A model generated the notes under the pieces. It searched no databases. It saw only the letters and a program-made list of their open reading frames with translations, and was not told the origin of the DNA. 64,000 nucleotides of DNA from Armillaria gallica (lineage: Eukaryota; Basidiomycota; Agaricomycetes; Agaricales; Physalacriaceae): positions 3,286,001 to 3,350,000 of the forward strand of contig JBANDB010000002.1 in assembly GCA_037576215.1 (NCBI GenBank), in the 5' to 3' direction. The position numbers and the translations under genes were made by a program. This document shows, piece by piece, positions 45,438 to 57,937 of this stretch. The first letter of the stretch is position 1. Each line of letters opens with the position of its first letter.

Positions 45438-47804
45438 CTAGTCCCTTGGGGCAGCACTTACTCGAAGAGGAAGATTTTCACCCTTTTCCACCTCTCCTTC
45501 AAGCGTAGGTATCATAACCAAACAAGCTTCTCGACGAAGACGCTTGAGGTCCTCTGTGGGCGATAAAACGAAATTGTTGATGATCGCAATCAACAGGGCC
45601 TGGACTTCATAAATCGCAAAACGCCAGCCTACGCATGTTCTAACGCCTCCGGCGAAAGTCAGCCTGAAAAACCTTGTGTGACCACAAACCCACGGTAGTA
45701 ATTTAATGCGAGAGCTTACAGGTTCCCATAAACCCCCACGCTAGGTCCCTTCCGGTGTTTCTCCGACTGAAGCCATCGCTCTGGATTAAAGACATCCGCA
45801 TCGCTTCCCCATATGTCCTTGTTTCTATGGAAAAGGTGAGTACCTTGATCTTCTGATTTAGAGATGACGATACCTGTTGTATCCAGCGATAGATGCGAAC
45901 ACTTTCGTTCCTTTAGGGACCGGAAGTTTGTCTATGAGTTCGCCCGAAGTGGTGAGAATGGGCTTTGAGAGTGGAAGAACGTCGTCGCGGGCGGCCTGTC
46001 GATAATTGTGATATAACGCCGGGTGAAGTCGCATAGCTTCTTTCATCACGGCAGTGGTATAAGTCATGCTTTCAAAGTCCTTTGAGGTAAACTCAGAGTC
46101 TCCTCGGTCGTGAACAGCGTGTTCCACAGCGCGAATTTCGCTACGAAGCCTGTCTTGCACATCTGAATGTCGAGCAAGCTCTAGGAGAATCCAAAGCGTG
46201 CTAGTAGCACTCGTTTCGTGTCCAGCGAGTAGCAATGTCCTGCGACAAAAGACGGAATCATTATTAGAAGTGCTGTGCGTGTAGGGCGACCTACCGCATT
46301 TGAGCCAGCATCTCCTCATGAGTCAAAGCGGCCTCCGCATTCTCTGATGCATTGGCTTTCACTTGATGTGCCATGTGCGATCTAAGCGCAGGTACTGGGA
46401 TACAAAGGAAGACTCACCCAGTAGACTCAGGATGTCCTTGCTGCCCTTCCCTTGTAGCAGCTCAGAGGACTTCATGTCTATCAGAGCCTGGGTCAATTCC
46501 TCGGCCAGCTTTGCGGTGTATCGGGCGTGGGCCATCGGCCTACTATTAGAATACTTGGCCCGTAATTGCAAAGCCCAGACAGGCAGTATTGTTTGCAAGA
46601 AAATGGTGTTTCTGGTTGGTTGACCAAGAGTGTCGTTCCTGAGAAAGCACAAAATCAATACACTGGCTGGTTGCAGCTTGAGATATTCATACATTAGACC
46701 AAAATATGCCTTCATCAGCTCGTTGTCTCTCTGGGCCAAGGCACCAAATTGATAGTCAAATGCAGCTGTGATCATCGTAAGCGCGGGCCCTAGATGTCAT
46801 ATGCTTCTGCCTTGTACCTTCTCCGAGGGAATCCATGGTAGCGCGGGACAGCCAAGTGGCGACATTCATTTCAACACTTTGACTTGGTGAACCAGCAAGA
46901 ATATCTGTCCACTTTGCGACCAGCTGAGTAGAGACATCAGCCGCTCGTAGTCATTTCATTGCACGCTGGTTACCTCGGAGCCAGTACGTTGGAAGATAGG
47001 TATGAAAGATTTGCTTTCCGGTGCTTTCGAAGATGGTTCAGTCACTCGACGCTTTCCTGAAGTGCGTCGCTACATACCTCCAAATCCTGGAAGCATCACT
47101 TTCCTCTGTCGTTTGTGAATGTCTCCTGATGGTGACGGTTGAAATCGATGGTCAGGACAAAAGAAGCTAGCGTACCGTCGGCCCATAACAGTCCACGACC
47201 CATTAAGACGCGGCTGATCTCAGTTCTTTGAGGCCATTTCAAGAAACCATAGCCTGATAACGGATAGCCGTCAACAGGCACCCAGTTAAAAAAGAATCAA
47301 TAAGACAAACCAGATGTGTGGAAAATATACTGGAGCGCCTTGGGATCGGATATCAAAAGCCGGTCTTCCTATGTGTTGTAACCCCGTCAAGACGGACCAA
47401 AATAATTGCTAATAATGTAGGACGTACACCGAAGGTCCCTTTCACACGCACTACGTCTCCATACTGACGTTGCCATTTGAAGTCAGGCTCTCCCGCCTGA
47501 CTTTGGAATATTTCAGCAAGATTGCCTGTGCAAAGACATCATTGTTACTGTATCAACTCAGTGAATAAAACACACACACCGAGTGCGAAAGATTCAGACG
47601 GTGGCCCAGGAATATGAGAGACAGAGATGCGTGTAAAGCGCCGATAGAGGGACAACACAGCCAATAAAACCAACAGCCCAAGACCTACAACATTCAATGG
47701 ATCCTACGCATCATATGGCAATATAAGTATGTGAAGATCGTCAGCAAGAAGGGAGGATAGACGCTCACGACTTCGAGGAGAGCGGGAAGATTGTAGCTGG
47801 ACAT
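45438..47804 (-). CDS. Cytochrome P450 monooxygenase
   Basis: Heme-thiolate oxidase anchored in the ER membrane. The N-terminal exon (start 47804) and exon 2 give a hydrophobic helix (VVGLGLLVLLAVLSLY) followed by the proline hinge HIPGPPSES. HKRQRKVMLPGFG is the C-helix WxxxR region (with H in place of W). The I-helix is LLLAGHETSATSTLW, the ExxR motif is KEAMRLHP, the PERF region reads FNPERW and the heme loop is FAGGVRTCVGWRFA with the cysteine ligand. About twelve exons end in TAG at 45438-45440. All catalytic motifs are intact. The CYP family cannot be assigned by eye and the substrate is unknown; no secondary-metabolite core gene is adjacent. Confidence 0.92.
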
Positions 47805-48178
47805 ATCGCAGCGAGGGAAAAGCGGGAAGGATATGGGCTCTTCCTTAATAACCGCCGCCTTTTTGTAGTATTGATCCTTCTAAGACGCTCAGATGACAAA
47901 GAAAGGAAAGAAATATCTTTATTAGTCGTTGATGCTCCTGAAAAGAAACGCAACTCCTTCAATGGGTGATCCGGTGATCGATTCCGCATGAACTCAGCTC
48001 CGTGGTGGGCTACAGTGACAGTTTGGGGTGTACGCTCTTCCGGCCAGTCCAACCATATCTGTGCACATACCTTCACATAGTCACATACCGCGCATTACCC
48101 CACATTACCCCGAAATTTGGAAGCGTGGGGAAGATCGATCAAGATGTCAAATTTGGGGCAATTACATTTAATCCTTAT
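47805..48178. other. Intergenic region
   Basis: About 370 bases between the P450 start and the stop of the histone deacetylase gene, both minus strand. It should contain the P450 promoter; nothing specific is recognised. Confidence 0.4.
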
Positions 48179-50990
48179 TTATGAAGTATCCATGTGCTGG
48201 TGGTCCCCTAGCTGTGCTTGTACGAATCTTTGGATACTTGGGAGGGCGTCCGTAATGAGTTTGATTGCCCGAGTCTCATCTGGAAGATAGTGAACTTATG
48301 CGACGAAGCATTGATAGCTTAGCTCACTTATCGGTACGACGTTGCCATGACGTTTCTTTGTTTTGGTCGCGAACACTTGATGGTTCGCAGGAACTGCGAC
48401 AAAGGAGTGCTGGAAAACAGTGTCATTGTGATAACTGCCTTTAATAAGATGTGATTCACTTGCCTCTAGGTACCAGGGTATAATTTCATCCGGTTGATTT
48501 GGCGCTAGTGGAACTTTTAGATGCCCCACGACTTGCACGACGCCTTTTACTTTCGTGCTTACGCTGCTCCCTTCAGCACGAATCAACTCGAAGAATGCAG
48601 CCAAAAAGCAACTATACTAACATCTTTGTTGAAGCAGGTCGATCATCGGTTGACAGCCCGGGCCGTGCCCGATAAGAATGACTCTCTGGGCATTTGAAAG
48701 CCTAGGGAATTTCCATGAGACTGAATCAGAAGAGAAGCGGCTATGGATGCTGACTGTACATAGTTATCCCAGAGATATATCACGAGTTCTTTAGCGAGAA
48801 CCTGGGCTGATTTTGACTTCTGTAACACAAATTAGCGGGAAGTATAACGATCATGTGGACATGTGCAAGACCTTCACCGGTGCTACAAGAGGCCTGGGGT
48901 ACAGATTTACGTCAAGTAAACAGTGTCCTGCCCAAAGGAGTGAAAATTCAAATGAGAACGAATGCTAACGCCCTTGCCTGCGTCCTTTATCCACGAAATC
49001 AGCTCTTTCGAGAAATCGACCTATTTAATATTCAGCACAAGGTCAATACCAATAAGTATAGCATACCAAATAGGACCTCTCAAGATCGAGATTGCACGTA
49101 GCAGCATTTTCCAGCTCAGTTTGAAGATCGCCGCTGAAAATTTGTAAGATGCATACTTCACAAAGACTTAGTTACGTACAAGTCGTGCATGAAAAACACC
49201 ATCGTCGGGTTGTCCAGTATGTCTGATCTAAGGTCGAAGAACTTAGAAGTAAAAAAGACTACAGGATGCTGAGGCTTACGTGCACATTATTTGCATTCCG
49301 AATCGCTCTCCCATTTCTTCATTGATTAGGGGAACGTTCATCATACGATGATTGCTGGACAAGTAATTTTGTCGATGCAGTTTCAGTATTTCTTTACGAG
49401 ATAAGCTAGATAATCAGAGAAGACGTGAGGAAGGGCTTACCAGGGATAGAAAATGTACTGATTTCAACATCTGCAGTATGTCAGAAGGAGACGGGTGTAG
49501 GAATAGAAAATTTTACCTTCACGAGGCTCGCATGCTTTTGGGTTGACATTTTTCCAGTACTTACTCTGCTCTTTGGCCACAAGCCAGACAACTTCAGTAG
49601 CTTGCTCGTTGGCAGTCATAGGAGGAAGTTCGTCAGGCGGCTCTCCAATTATAATCTTAGTGACTGCCAATGCTGAACGTGCCCCTGCCTCGACATTATA
49701 CCCCCCCTATAGAGCGACCATGACCGTCAGCAGAGTCTGACTATCACTGAGTCGCACACTACCTCAAGAGCAACCACCAAGCGACCACTAGCAAGTCCTG
49801 ACAGCATATACGTCATGTGAGCATATCCAGCAGGAGTTATGCGACATTGTCCCAATGGATCTCCTTCTGCTGCGTCAAAGCCTGCAGAAACTAACAATCT
49901 GTGAAGAAGGGTGACGCATATTCAGATAAGGCTCCTTACTGATAACTAGTTGGGGCGCAAATTCCATGGCGATGGGCATGACGATATGTTGAAAAGCATG
50001 AATATATTCGGCGTCACCCATGCCTTCGCATGGCCACGGGATATTCACTGAACTAGAAGCCCCATGGTATGAAGTGAGACGGCAAAAGGCGATAAATGTA
50101 CTTACAAGCCTAGCCCTGGACCTTCACCGCACGATTGAATGTTACCAAATGGGCCGCATGGATAGAATTTGCCGTTGTCATATCTATGCAATGAGACATA
50201 TAGAACGGTGGGATCATCATTAAATGCACGCTGAGTCCCATTTCCTGGAACCAAACGATCAAGATAAAACTAAATGAGAGTAACAACTCAATACCATGAT
50301 GCACATCCCTGGGGATACGATTAAAGGTAAGTACATTACACCATTGGAATGAGAATTACCAGTCCAGAACCATCACCCGTTTGACATTAGTTTGCCGCTG
50401 CATATTTCTGATAGCAACAGCAACATTGTTGAAAAAGCAGAATCCCATATGCTGTGTCGGTTCTGCGTGATGGCCTGGAGGCCGGACAATGGCGAAACAC
50501 TTTTTAATTTCTGAAAGATCGCTAGCAACGGCGAGGCAAGCCTCTATTACACCGCCACAGCTCAGAAGGGCGGCCCGTGTAGTTCCCTGCATGACATAAA
50601 GGGATAGCGAGTCGTAGTATGGGTGAGTTTCTTGTATTTTCTCGTCGGTGAGGTCTACAGAAAGAAAAATGACATCGGCACTCTGTACTACCAAGCGAAC
50701 CTACCTCGTAGAGCCTGAACGCGATCCCAGTGATCTTCGCTATGAACAAGTAGAACTTCATTTTTATGCGCAGGCCTGATAGGTATGCGCTTCATTTTGA
50801 GGGTACACCCAGCGGCAGTTATGGTTTCCCAGATACGAGTGATACGCGCTGGCTGTTCATAATGTTCCTCAAGGAGTGGACGATGGCAAGTCATTTCCGA
50901 CGAGTAAATGACAGCGACATGAGGTCGAACGACGTCGTCCAATGGAGCAGAGGTAGCACGAACAACATTGCCTTCGTCAGTTCCATCCAT
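48179..50990 (-). CDS. Class II histone deacetylase, Hda1 type, with Arb2-like C-terminal domain
   Basis: Zinc-dependent nuclear lysine deacetylase of the Hda1 complex. The start at 50990 gives [10 protein letters not shown] and then [15 protein letters not shown]. The catalytic core has [82 protein letters not shown] and LEGGYN. All His, Asp and Tyr/Gly catalytic residues I can place are conserved. The DVHHG core sits on a 14-base microexon (50295-50308). The C-terminal half, with [10 protein letters not shown], then [28 protein letters not shown], matches the Arb2-like tail of fungal Hda1, ending at 48179-48181. More than fifteen exons; not every join in the tail was checked. Confidence 0.9.
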
Positions 50991-51233
50991 CGACGATCGT
51001 GGTCAAAAAGAAAGCCCTTCGGAAGCCGGGCCGGAGACTTTCAAACCTAACAAAGACAAACTGTCTCCAAAATCCTTGCCGCGAGTCACATCTTCCGATA
51101 TCCACCACCCTCGCCGTTGCAAAGCATCACGACTTGCTGCTTCTTTCCAACTTTTGACTTTTATACTTTGGTGGAGAAACCTGAGCACGACATCTTCTTC
51201 TGTCGAAAGTCGTATACTCACAGTGACGACATC
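50991..51233. promoter_or_regulatory. Divergent promoter between Hda1-type deacetylase and eIF2-alpha
   Basis: 243 bases separate the two start codons. If eIF2-alpha has an extra 5' exon the spacing would be smaller. No clear TATA element is seen. Confidence 0.4.
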
Positions 51234-52585
51234 ATGCGGTACTATGAACAGAAATATCCCGAGGTGGACGAGCTGGTGATGGTGCAAGTAAGGCAGATCG
51301 CAGAGATGGGTGCCTATGTTAAGCTTGTACGCCGCACTTTTCTTACCTTCGATTTCAGAACACTACTAATCTAGTCATGATGTTTGTTCTCGTCTATGAT
51401 TCTCTCGGTATTTCAATTGGAATGTAATAGTTGGAGTATGATAACACGGAAGGGATGATCCTCCTCTCCGAATTATCGCGAAGACGTATCCGTTCCGTTC
51501 AAAAGCTCATTCGTGTAGGGAGGAATGAAGTTGTCGTCGTCCTGAGGGTCGACAAAGAAAAAGGCTCGTCACTTCCTGGATTTATATTTTGCTTTGTCTC
51601 ATCCTTTCTATAGGTTATATTGATTTGTCAAAACGTCGTGTATCCTCAGAAGACATCATAAAGTGTGAAGAGAGGTACATGAAATCAAAAACCGTCGCCT
51701 CGATCTTGAGGCATGTGGCGTCAAAAATTTCAAGTGTTGACGGCGACGTGGATGCTGAAATTGCTGTGGACAAGGCTGTAGACGCCGAAGAAGGAGAGGC
51801 TGAGGCTGAGGATGAGCCAAAGGTCAGCAAGCGGGGTAAAAGAGAGGGTGGTGTAGGGCATGGTGGACCAGGAGAGGAAGAACGGCTGGAAAAGTTATAT
51901 GAAACTATTGCTTGGCCTCTTGGGAAAGTATTTGGCCATCCCTATGATGCATTCAAGCTCGCTTTAACGTGAGTTTCCACCGTATCGCATTGTCGCATCG
52001 ATTCACATGTATCCAGTGAGCCTGCAACACTTTCTAACGCGCTACCCAACCCGGTATCGCCAAACACGCTGTCTGTTCTCATGTCGACGATTGCGCGTCG
52101 ACTAACGCCGCAACCGATCAAATTGCGAGCCGATATCGAGCTGACGTGTTATACCCCACAGGGAATCGATGCTATTAAAAAAGCGCTCAGGATGGGTGAA
52201 AAAGAAAGTACGGAGCAAGTGCCCATTAAAGCCAAATTGGTCGCACCCCCCTTGTATGTGTTGAGTACAAGTGCGGGTGACAAGGTTCGTAATATGACAG
52301 TGACTCGCCTTCTAGCACTGACATTCATTTTCTTTCCAGTATGCTGCCGTGGACAGGCTTGAACGAGCAATCGACAGTATTCAACACACCATTGAGGAGC
52401 AAGGAGGTACTTTGGTCATCAAAATGAAGGTCAGTCATTATTTTTTTAATTATTCGTCCAGGTTTTAACTACTGGTTCAGCCGAAAGCTATTTCGGAGAC
52501 TGATGAGCATGACTTGGCGCAACTCATGGCTAAGGCTGGACAAGAGAATGCAGAGGTTTCTGGTGATGAAGAAGAAGAAGAGTGA
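51234..52585 (+). CDS. SUI2: Eukaryotic translation initiation factor 2, alpha subunit
   Basis: Subunit of the ternary complex that delivers initiator tRNA; phosphorylation on its regulatory serine shuts down translation. Starting at the ATG at 51234 the protein reads [19 protein letters not shown] and [17 protein letters not shown]. The phosphorylation loop [13 protein letters not shown] follows, with the serine present, then [31 protein letters not shown]. The helical domain has a basidiomycete-type acidic insertion (about 51740-51830), then [18 protein letters not shown]. The C-terminal alpha/beta domain ends in EEEEE and TGA at 52583-52585. The intron inside KEKG-YIDL starts with GC rather than GT. 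A short 5' coding exon is possible. Confidence 0.94.
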
Positions 52586-52642
52586 AGAGCATTGTATATT
52601 GTGTTGCTACTGCTGTCATTGCGATCCAGTCTTTGTATCGTA

Positions 52643-54109
52643 TCATCGCCTAGTCTGAGCCTCTGCTAATCGCTCATCCCACCACCTACTATCAGTTTCC
52701 GTTCGGGTTTTCACGCTGGCAGTACCATCTCCCCTGTTCAGCCATATCCATCTTCAATAACGAAAGTCAGCAAGATTGAAACGGCGAAAATCCGGCAGTC
52801 CTTACTTGTATCGTAGCGCAGTAGTGACCATAGGGCCGAATCTGGCACTAGGGTTATGATTCTCTTCGAACAACCAGATGTCGTCCTTGTCTTGGCAGTT
52901 ACTGTGGGGATCAGCGTCAGGAGCGGAACACGGAAGTTCAGAAAAGCAACGTACAAATGTAATATGCCGGGGCTCATGAGTGTATGCTCCTCGCCGCTTC
53001 CCTCTAACGCGAGCTGCCGTCCCAACTGATCTTCCTCTGACATATCTTCCTCAAGCTCGTCTCCGAAAGAGCCCAAAGAAATGCCTAGCTGTTGCCGACA
53101 GGTGCTTACATCCCATCGTAGCGATAGGTGTCTGAACATCGTCGGTCTGTATAGCCATATAACGTGGAATATTCCCTGGTCGGCAAAGAATGGGTTGTAA
53201 GGATCAAAGGACACCGTTTCATCAGCTACGGGACTGGGAATTCCGTCGCTTATTCCGCGAGCGAACGGGAGCACTGCTAAAGATGAATGCTGCGTATCTG
53301 GCAGGAGGGTTGATGGCATGAACATTGCGGAAGGGTTGCGCATGAGGGTGAAGTTCATGAGCATGATGCAGCTGCAAATCTGCCCCGGATGAGAGGTGGG
53401 GCCTAGTGTGGGAAATGACATGAGCGTGTAGGGTTCGAATTTGTTGAAATCGTTCCACTGACAAGAGCGTATTAGTTTGGAGGAGATTTGGATTATGTAT
53501 ACGCACGAGCTCTAAAGGGTCTACGAGGAACATCATGTCCGTGTCCATGAATATGGTTTTGTCGACATCCACGAGTAACTCGTGCATAAAGACCTTGCTT
53601 AAGACGTTCCATTGCTCTCCTATGCCGGCACGATGACCTCGGTCGCGGACGCGTTCTACGGTGATCGGGTAGTAGGTGACCTACAAAGGGGGTCAAAATA
53701 TAAGCGTAGGGGATACAGGGACAGAGATCCTAACTTCAATGGCATATGCTGGTCTCGGAAACAAGGCAAACTTCTTCTCCATGTAGGCAATATTATCCTC
53801 GTTACATATGAGATGAAAATGCAGCGGTCGACTTGTGTACATGATTGCTGATTTTATTGCGACACTTCCTTCATGCACGACACCCTCGCCCATGAGAACG
53901 AGGGTGATAGCAATGGGCTCGAGCTGCGCCGGAGGTGGAGGTGGAGGGGGAAAGGAAGGAACCGTCTCCGGTGGGGATGGCTTGGCAAATGTTGGGGTCA
54001 AAGAGACCAAGGCATTGGCGTCAAAGGAAAGTTGAGACCATCTGATGAATGAGAATATGAGAACGAGGGAAATAGCGCAGAGGATATAGATCTTGAAAGG
54101 AATGGACAT
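52643..54109 (-). CDS. GT8/LARGE-like glycosyltransferase, type II membrane protein
   Basis: Predicted Golgi glycosyltransferase. The open frame continues above the ATG only as a GTG, so I place the start at 54109 (MSIPFKIYILCAISLVLIF), which gives an immediate signal anchor. A Pro-rich stem follows. The catalytic domain reads AITLVLMGEG, SAIMYTSRPLHFHLICNE, QWNVLSKVFMHELL and FMDTDMMFLVDP; its DxD motif (DTD) binds the metal and nucleotide sugar. FADQGIFHVIWL and LHFNCQDKDDIWLFEENHN-like sequence complete the core. A strong GTAAGG donor overlaps the first TAA at 52802; splicing there to 52723 gives YKWIWLNRGDG and a charged tail ending at 52643. Donor and acceptor sugars are unknown. Confidence 0.8.
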
Positions 54110-54504
54110 GGGGAAGGGAGTCACGGTGGTTAGTGACGATCGCGAAAACCATTTTAGGTTTGCCGAATAACAGTACCTGTACCTGTTCCGCAGAGTTTCA
54201 AGTTTAGGAGTAGGAGCACGTACAAAGTGATCCCGGAGATCGTGATCACAGCTAGCATCTTTTAGGGTGGGATCGATATCACAGCGTTTGGTACAACGTT
54301 ACAAGTTGATGCACGAAGCGCGTTTCTGGATTTCTGGAGTTGACACTGTAATGCACAGAGGTATGGAGCATGGTAGCAGACGCAGGTGTTCAAACGTTTA
54401 TAACATGCTGTCTATACATCGTCTGTAGGCGTGTGACAGAGATGAATCGGTGTGGTACTTACGAGTCCATCCAAGAGCAAAACCGGAATCACAAAGTAAA
54501 GCAA
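54110..54504. other. Intergenic region
   Basis: About 390 bases between the glycosyltransferase start and the exopolyphosphatase stop, both minus strand. It should hold the glycosyltransferase promoter; no other feature is seen. Confidence 0.4.
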
Positions 54505-55854
54505 TCATGAAGGCGATTCAAGAATGCGTTTCAGGAGTGGTGCTGTAGTCTTTCGAGTTGCGCCCGCGTTTCCCTGCTTATACACCCGGATATTCGCATC
54601 CCCAGGCAGCTTCCCCGTCTTAAACTTTTTGTGCTTTTCGACCCTGATCTCCTGGTCCTCCTCCAAGCCCTGCCACAGCCTTTCCGTTAAACCGGTGTCC
54701 GACAAAACGATCCATGCCATCTCTCTACAATGCTTCATCTTCTCCTTTCCACTCTTGGGTTTCTTGAACGTCGTCAAAACACCAAGGACGTGCAATTCTC
54801 GGGCCTGCATGTACGCCTGGGTCTCGCGAAATAGTTTTCCTTTACTCCCCCAATCTTTCAGTTGCAACGGTACTGTCGAAAGACCGGCTTTCACAGTGGG
54901 CTTGTCCGGATGCCAATGGAGGGTAAACGTATACTCCTTATAATCTCTCCGAAGCAGGTCCCGTGGGCTCAAATGAGAGACGTCAGCTTTTTTTGTGGCG
55001 AGCGTGGTACTCAAGGATATGATGGATGGAATATCATGAAGGCCATCTGTGTTAGCGGAGGAGAATGAAGGTGGAAGCTCGAGGCGCGCTAATGGAAGGA
55101 GACGAAGGACGGCATCACGATCAGCCTGAACAGCCTTTCCACCGGGCTTGAGACCGTTCGTATCGATGAGAATGGCACATAGTAGGAGAGTAGCAATTTC
55201 CTGAGGAAGATTGAACGGGCAAAGATTGGCGACATGGGAAGAACAACTGCCTGCCGGAGTGACAATTCTGGGGTCAGCGGTGTCTGCGTACAAGTGCTCG
55301 TCTTCGTGGTGGTCGATGACGGCCTCTACACGTGCAGCATCAGAAATGAATGGAGAGCCCAGGCGATTGTGGTCGACAAGACCAAACCGCGTAGAAGGGA
55401 AGGGAGTATATGATGCGAGATTATTGGGGAGCAGTAGCTGTTCTTGAGGGTTATCAATGCCAGCCAGCTGCAACGCGTACAAATTTTCGGCACGCAAGGC
55501 GAGGTCCTCCTTGTCAATCTGGATGTATGGAATGGTAGTGTTGGACAGGGAGCTGAGCCATGCAAAGCCTATCGAGCTCGCGATGCTGTCCAAGTCTTCA
55601 CAACACTGTCAGACGACCCTTAATGAACAATGAGAGAAGATATACGTACCTCCTGCCTCGTTTCCCATTACCATGAGCCACTCGTCGGCATTCTCCCTCG
55701 ACTCCTCGATGTCAGACAAGTAATGGCGCTTTGTGTGTTCCAAAAAGTGCTGCAAGGCATTCTCAGAAGGAGTCACCGGGCTTGTAACTGGCGCTGGCTG
55801 GGCTGGTTTGGTGAGCTTCCAAGCGATCGAGAGACGGCGAATATGGCTGGCCAT
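54505..55854 (-). CDS. PPX1: Exopolyphosphatase, PPX1 type (DHH family)
   Basis: Hydrolyses terminal phosphates from inorganic polyphosphate. Two exons. Exon 1 ends in WLMVMGNEA and joins to DLDSIASSIGFAW, so the first metal motif (N-E-A-x-L-D-S) spans the intron. The DHH motif is VIDHHEDEHLYAD, followed by GSCSSHVA and CAILIDTNGLKPG. The C-terminal DHHA2 domain includes LRRDYKEYTF, LKDWGSKG and ILESPS, with stop at 54505-54507. All metal ligands appear conserved. An in-frame ATG at 55941 would add 29 residues (MSHHPTSVIFKFLLLS...) that could act as a mitochondrial signal; the yeast enzyme is found in both cytosol and mitochondria. Confidence 0.92.
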
Positions 55855-56269
55855 TGGGGGCTGTAGAGGACGCGAGATTCGGATGTTGTTGGTGGATAAA
55901 AGCAAGAATTTGAATATCACGGAGGTTGGGTGGTGTGACATCGACGCGACCTGTCACTGGCATTTTCCTTTCGCGCCCTTTCTGCTTTCCCTTGATTTAA
56001 GAGCATTGGCAAATATTCTGGAATGTAAGTGTAAATTTTGTACACAGATGAAGAAAAGTCCTGGTACGTATTACTCCAGCCTTTCAATCAGTTTTTTGAC
56101 AGGATATATACACAGGTATTCAATTCGACGAAAACGAAAAACTCCAGACGATACAGCTCGGGCTTCATCTTCAAGGGAGTCCAATATCCTAGGCAACCTT
56201 CTCAGCAATGCCGACTCCCAGACGTGTGATCTTTCCTTTTCCAACTCAGTATACGATGCTTTTCGATTA
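55855..56269. other. Intergenic region, partly a possible N-terminal extension of PPX1
   Basis: About 410 bases. The left 87 bases are open in frame with PPX1 back to an ATG at 55941. The remainder separates PPX1 from the BTB gene on the same strand and shows no gene. Confidence 0.4.
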
Positions 56270-57558
56270 TTAAAAGTCCTCCCCGGATACATAAGTCTTT
56301 TGCATCGCCATCAAGTCCGGCCATTTCTGCAATCCAAAAATACGAGGCAATGCGTTCCAAGTCACCCTGTTGGTCGCGTCTATCCGTTTTTTTGCTACTG
56401 GGGAACAATGGGCACACAGCTCTTTTACGATGGCCCTCACAGCGACAGGGTGCAAGGTCTCCAGCGAATCTGTTCTGTGTTCGTCGAAGAATCCTAGTTT
56501 ATTCAAATGTTTCCCCACGCGGTTAAGAACACCTCGGCATGTATCGAGAGGGTCGTCGGGCTGTGGACGCTCACAAAGTGGACGATGAGCATCGCTCGGT
56601 TGATATAACCACCGCCACACCCGCTCCCTGCAGCATGTCAAGGCCTTCCGTGCCTCGAGGATGCTGTCAATAGTAATCTGACTCTCAATTTTTACGACTC
56701 TATTCCCTGGGCTAATGGGAACGCCGTCTCTGATGTGCTCCTCGGGTAGCTGTGCAACATAGTAGCATGCTATGGGAAGGAAGGCAGGGACGTTGCACTC
56801 CTCGAAGATATTAAGAGCTTTGATCGCCCACGTCTTCCTGAACTCCTCCTCCTCGCCTGTTGCCTCACAGACAATGGGTGGTCGAGCGGTCCTAGTGGAG
56901 AAGTCACGGAAGAGTGTGGATAGAGCTCCGACGCATTTTTGGCGAAGGCGTGTGCAATTGAAGCGACTGCTTGTGTGCAGCAATGATAGGGTATAGTCGA
57001 GCCTGAGCCACGCCGTCAGTGGTGCGGGGTATTCCTCGCCGCCCTTCAGACGGATAGGTTGAGCCAAAGGCCTGCAAGGCGTGGCAATGAGTGTTTCTCC
57101 GAGTCTGAATATGGCTTCACGAACTCACATATCTTTATAACTGTATGTCAATAGGAAAACGACATCTGTAGCATCTACCCACGGTAGTTTAATCGAGCGA
57201 ATACCATGTATCATCGGGTTTCCTTCTGCGGACTCGGGAAGGTCAAACAAGTCGTCAAAGAAGCCCCCAAGCTTCTCTCGCAGCTTTTGGCTATGTACTC
57301 GGAACAAGCATGGGTATGTTTCGAGTATGATGTCTCCATCCTCGAAGAAGAAATCATTGTGCGGCCACGCTTTGAAGGGACCTAATCGCTGTCGTTTGTT
57401 AGGTGGTAGCGACTCGGAGGAGCTGTCACGCCGGCGCTTCTTATCGTTGGGGGATTGTGGGATGTGGATTCACTCAGTTGACAATGGGGGCAACGCCTGG
57501 GCACGGTGGTGAGCTTCAAGTTGAAGCTGAGATCTAGAGCGCAGTCAACGCAGACCAT
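56270..57558 (-). CDS. BTB/POZ domain protein
   Basis: Basidiomycete genomes encode many BTB proteins of unknown partners. The N-terminal part reads KAWPHNDFFFEDGDIILE and then FRVHSQKLREKLGGFFDDLFDLP, a standard BTB strand-helix core, followed by VDATDVVFLLTYSYKDMPLAQP across an intron. A helical C-terminal region follows (AWLRLDYTLSLLHTSSRF, then IKALNIFEECNVPAFLPIACYYVA), with stop at 56270-56272. The first exon is a guess: from the ATG at 57558 the frame reads MVCVDCALDLSFNLKLTT and a 66-base intron to KKRRRDSSSES would connect it to the BTB frame. The body of the gene is solid. Confidence 0.75.
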
Positions 57559-57937
57559 GGTATTGCGATAGTGAGGGTAGGAAGGTAGGATTCTGGGTTT
57601 GTGATATCGTTTCAAATTTGTGTACACACCTCACAAGTATTCTATTGTTCTGCTTGGTTTGTTCGTCCTATTTTGACCTTTTGCCCTTGTTCTAACTTGG
57701 CAAATCCGGGGCACAGCCACCCCGCAACGACAAAAAAAAATTAGTACAACTCAAATAATATACTATCTAGTTAATCGCCTGCAGCCATAGACTGTTCCTC
57801 TAGAGCTCCATCCTTCAAAGAGTCGAGGTAAGGAGAAAAGGGCCGAGACGAGACGAGGTAATCTAAAACACGTGGTTACTATCGGCCAAAACGACGTAGA
57901 CCGGCAGTCGGCAAATACACGTTTCGTTCACTCGTCC
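57559..57937. promoter_or_regulatory. Divergent intergenic region with A9 run
   Basis: About 380 bases between the start codons of the BTB gene (-) and the DMAC1-like gene (+); both promoters should be here. It contains an A-run at 57732-57740. No other feature is seen. Confidence 0.4.
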
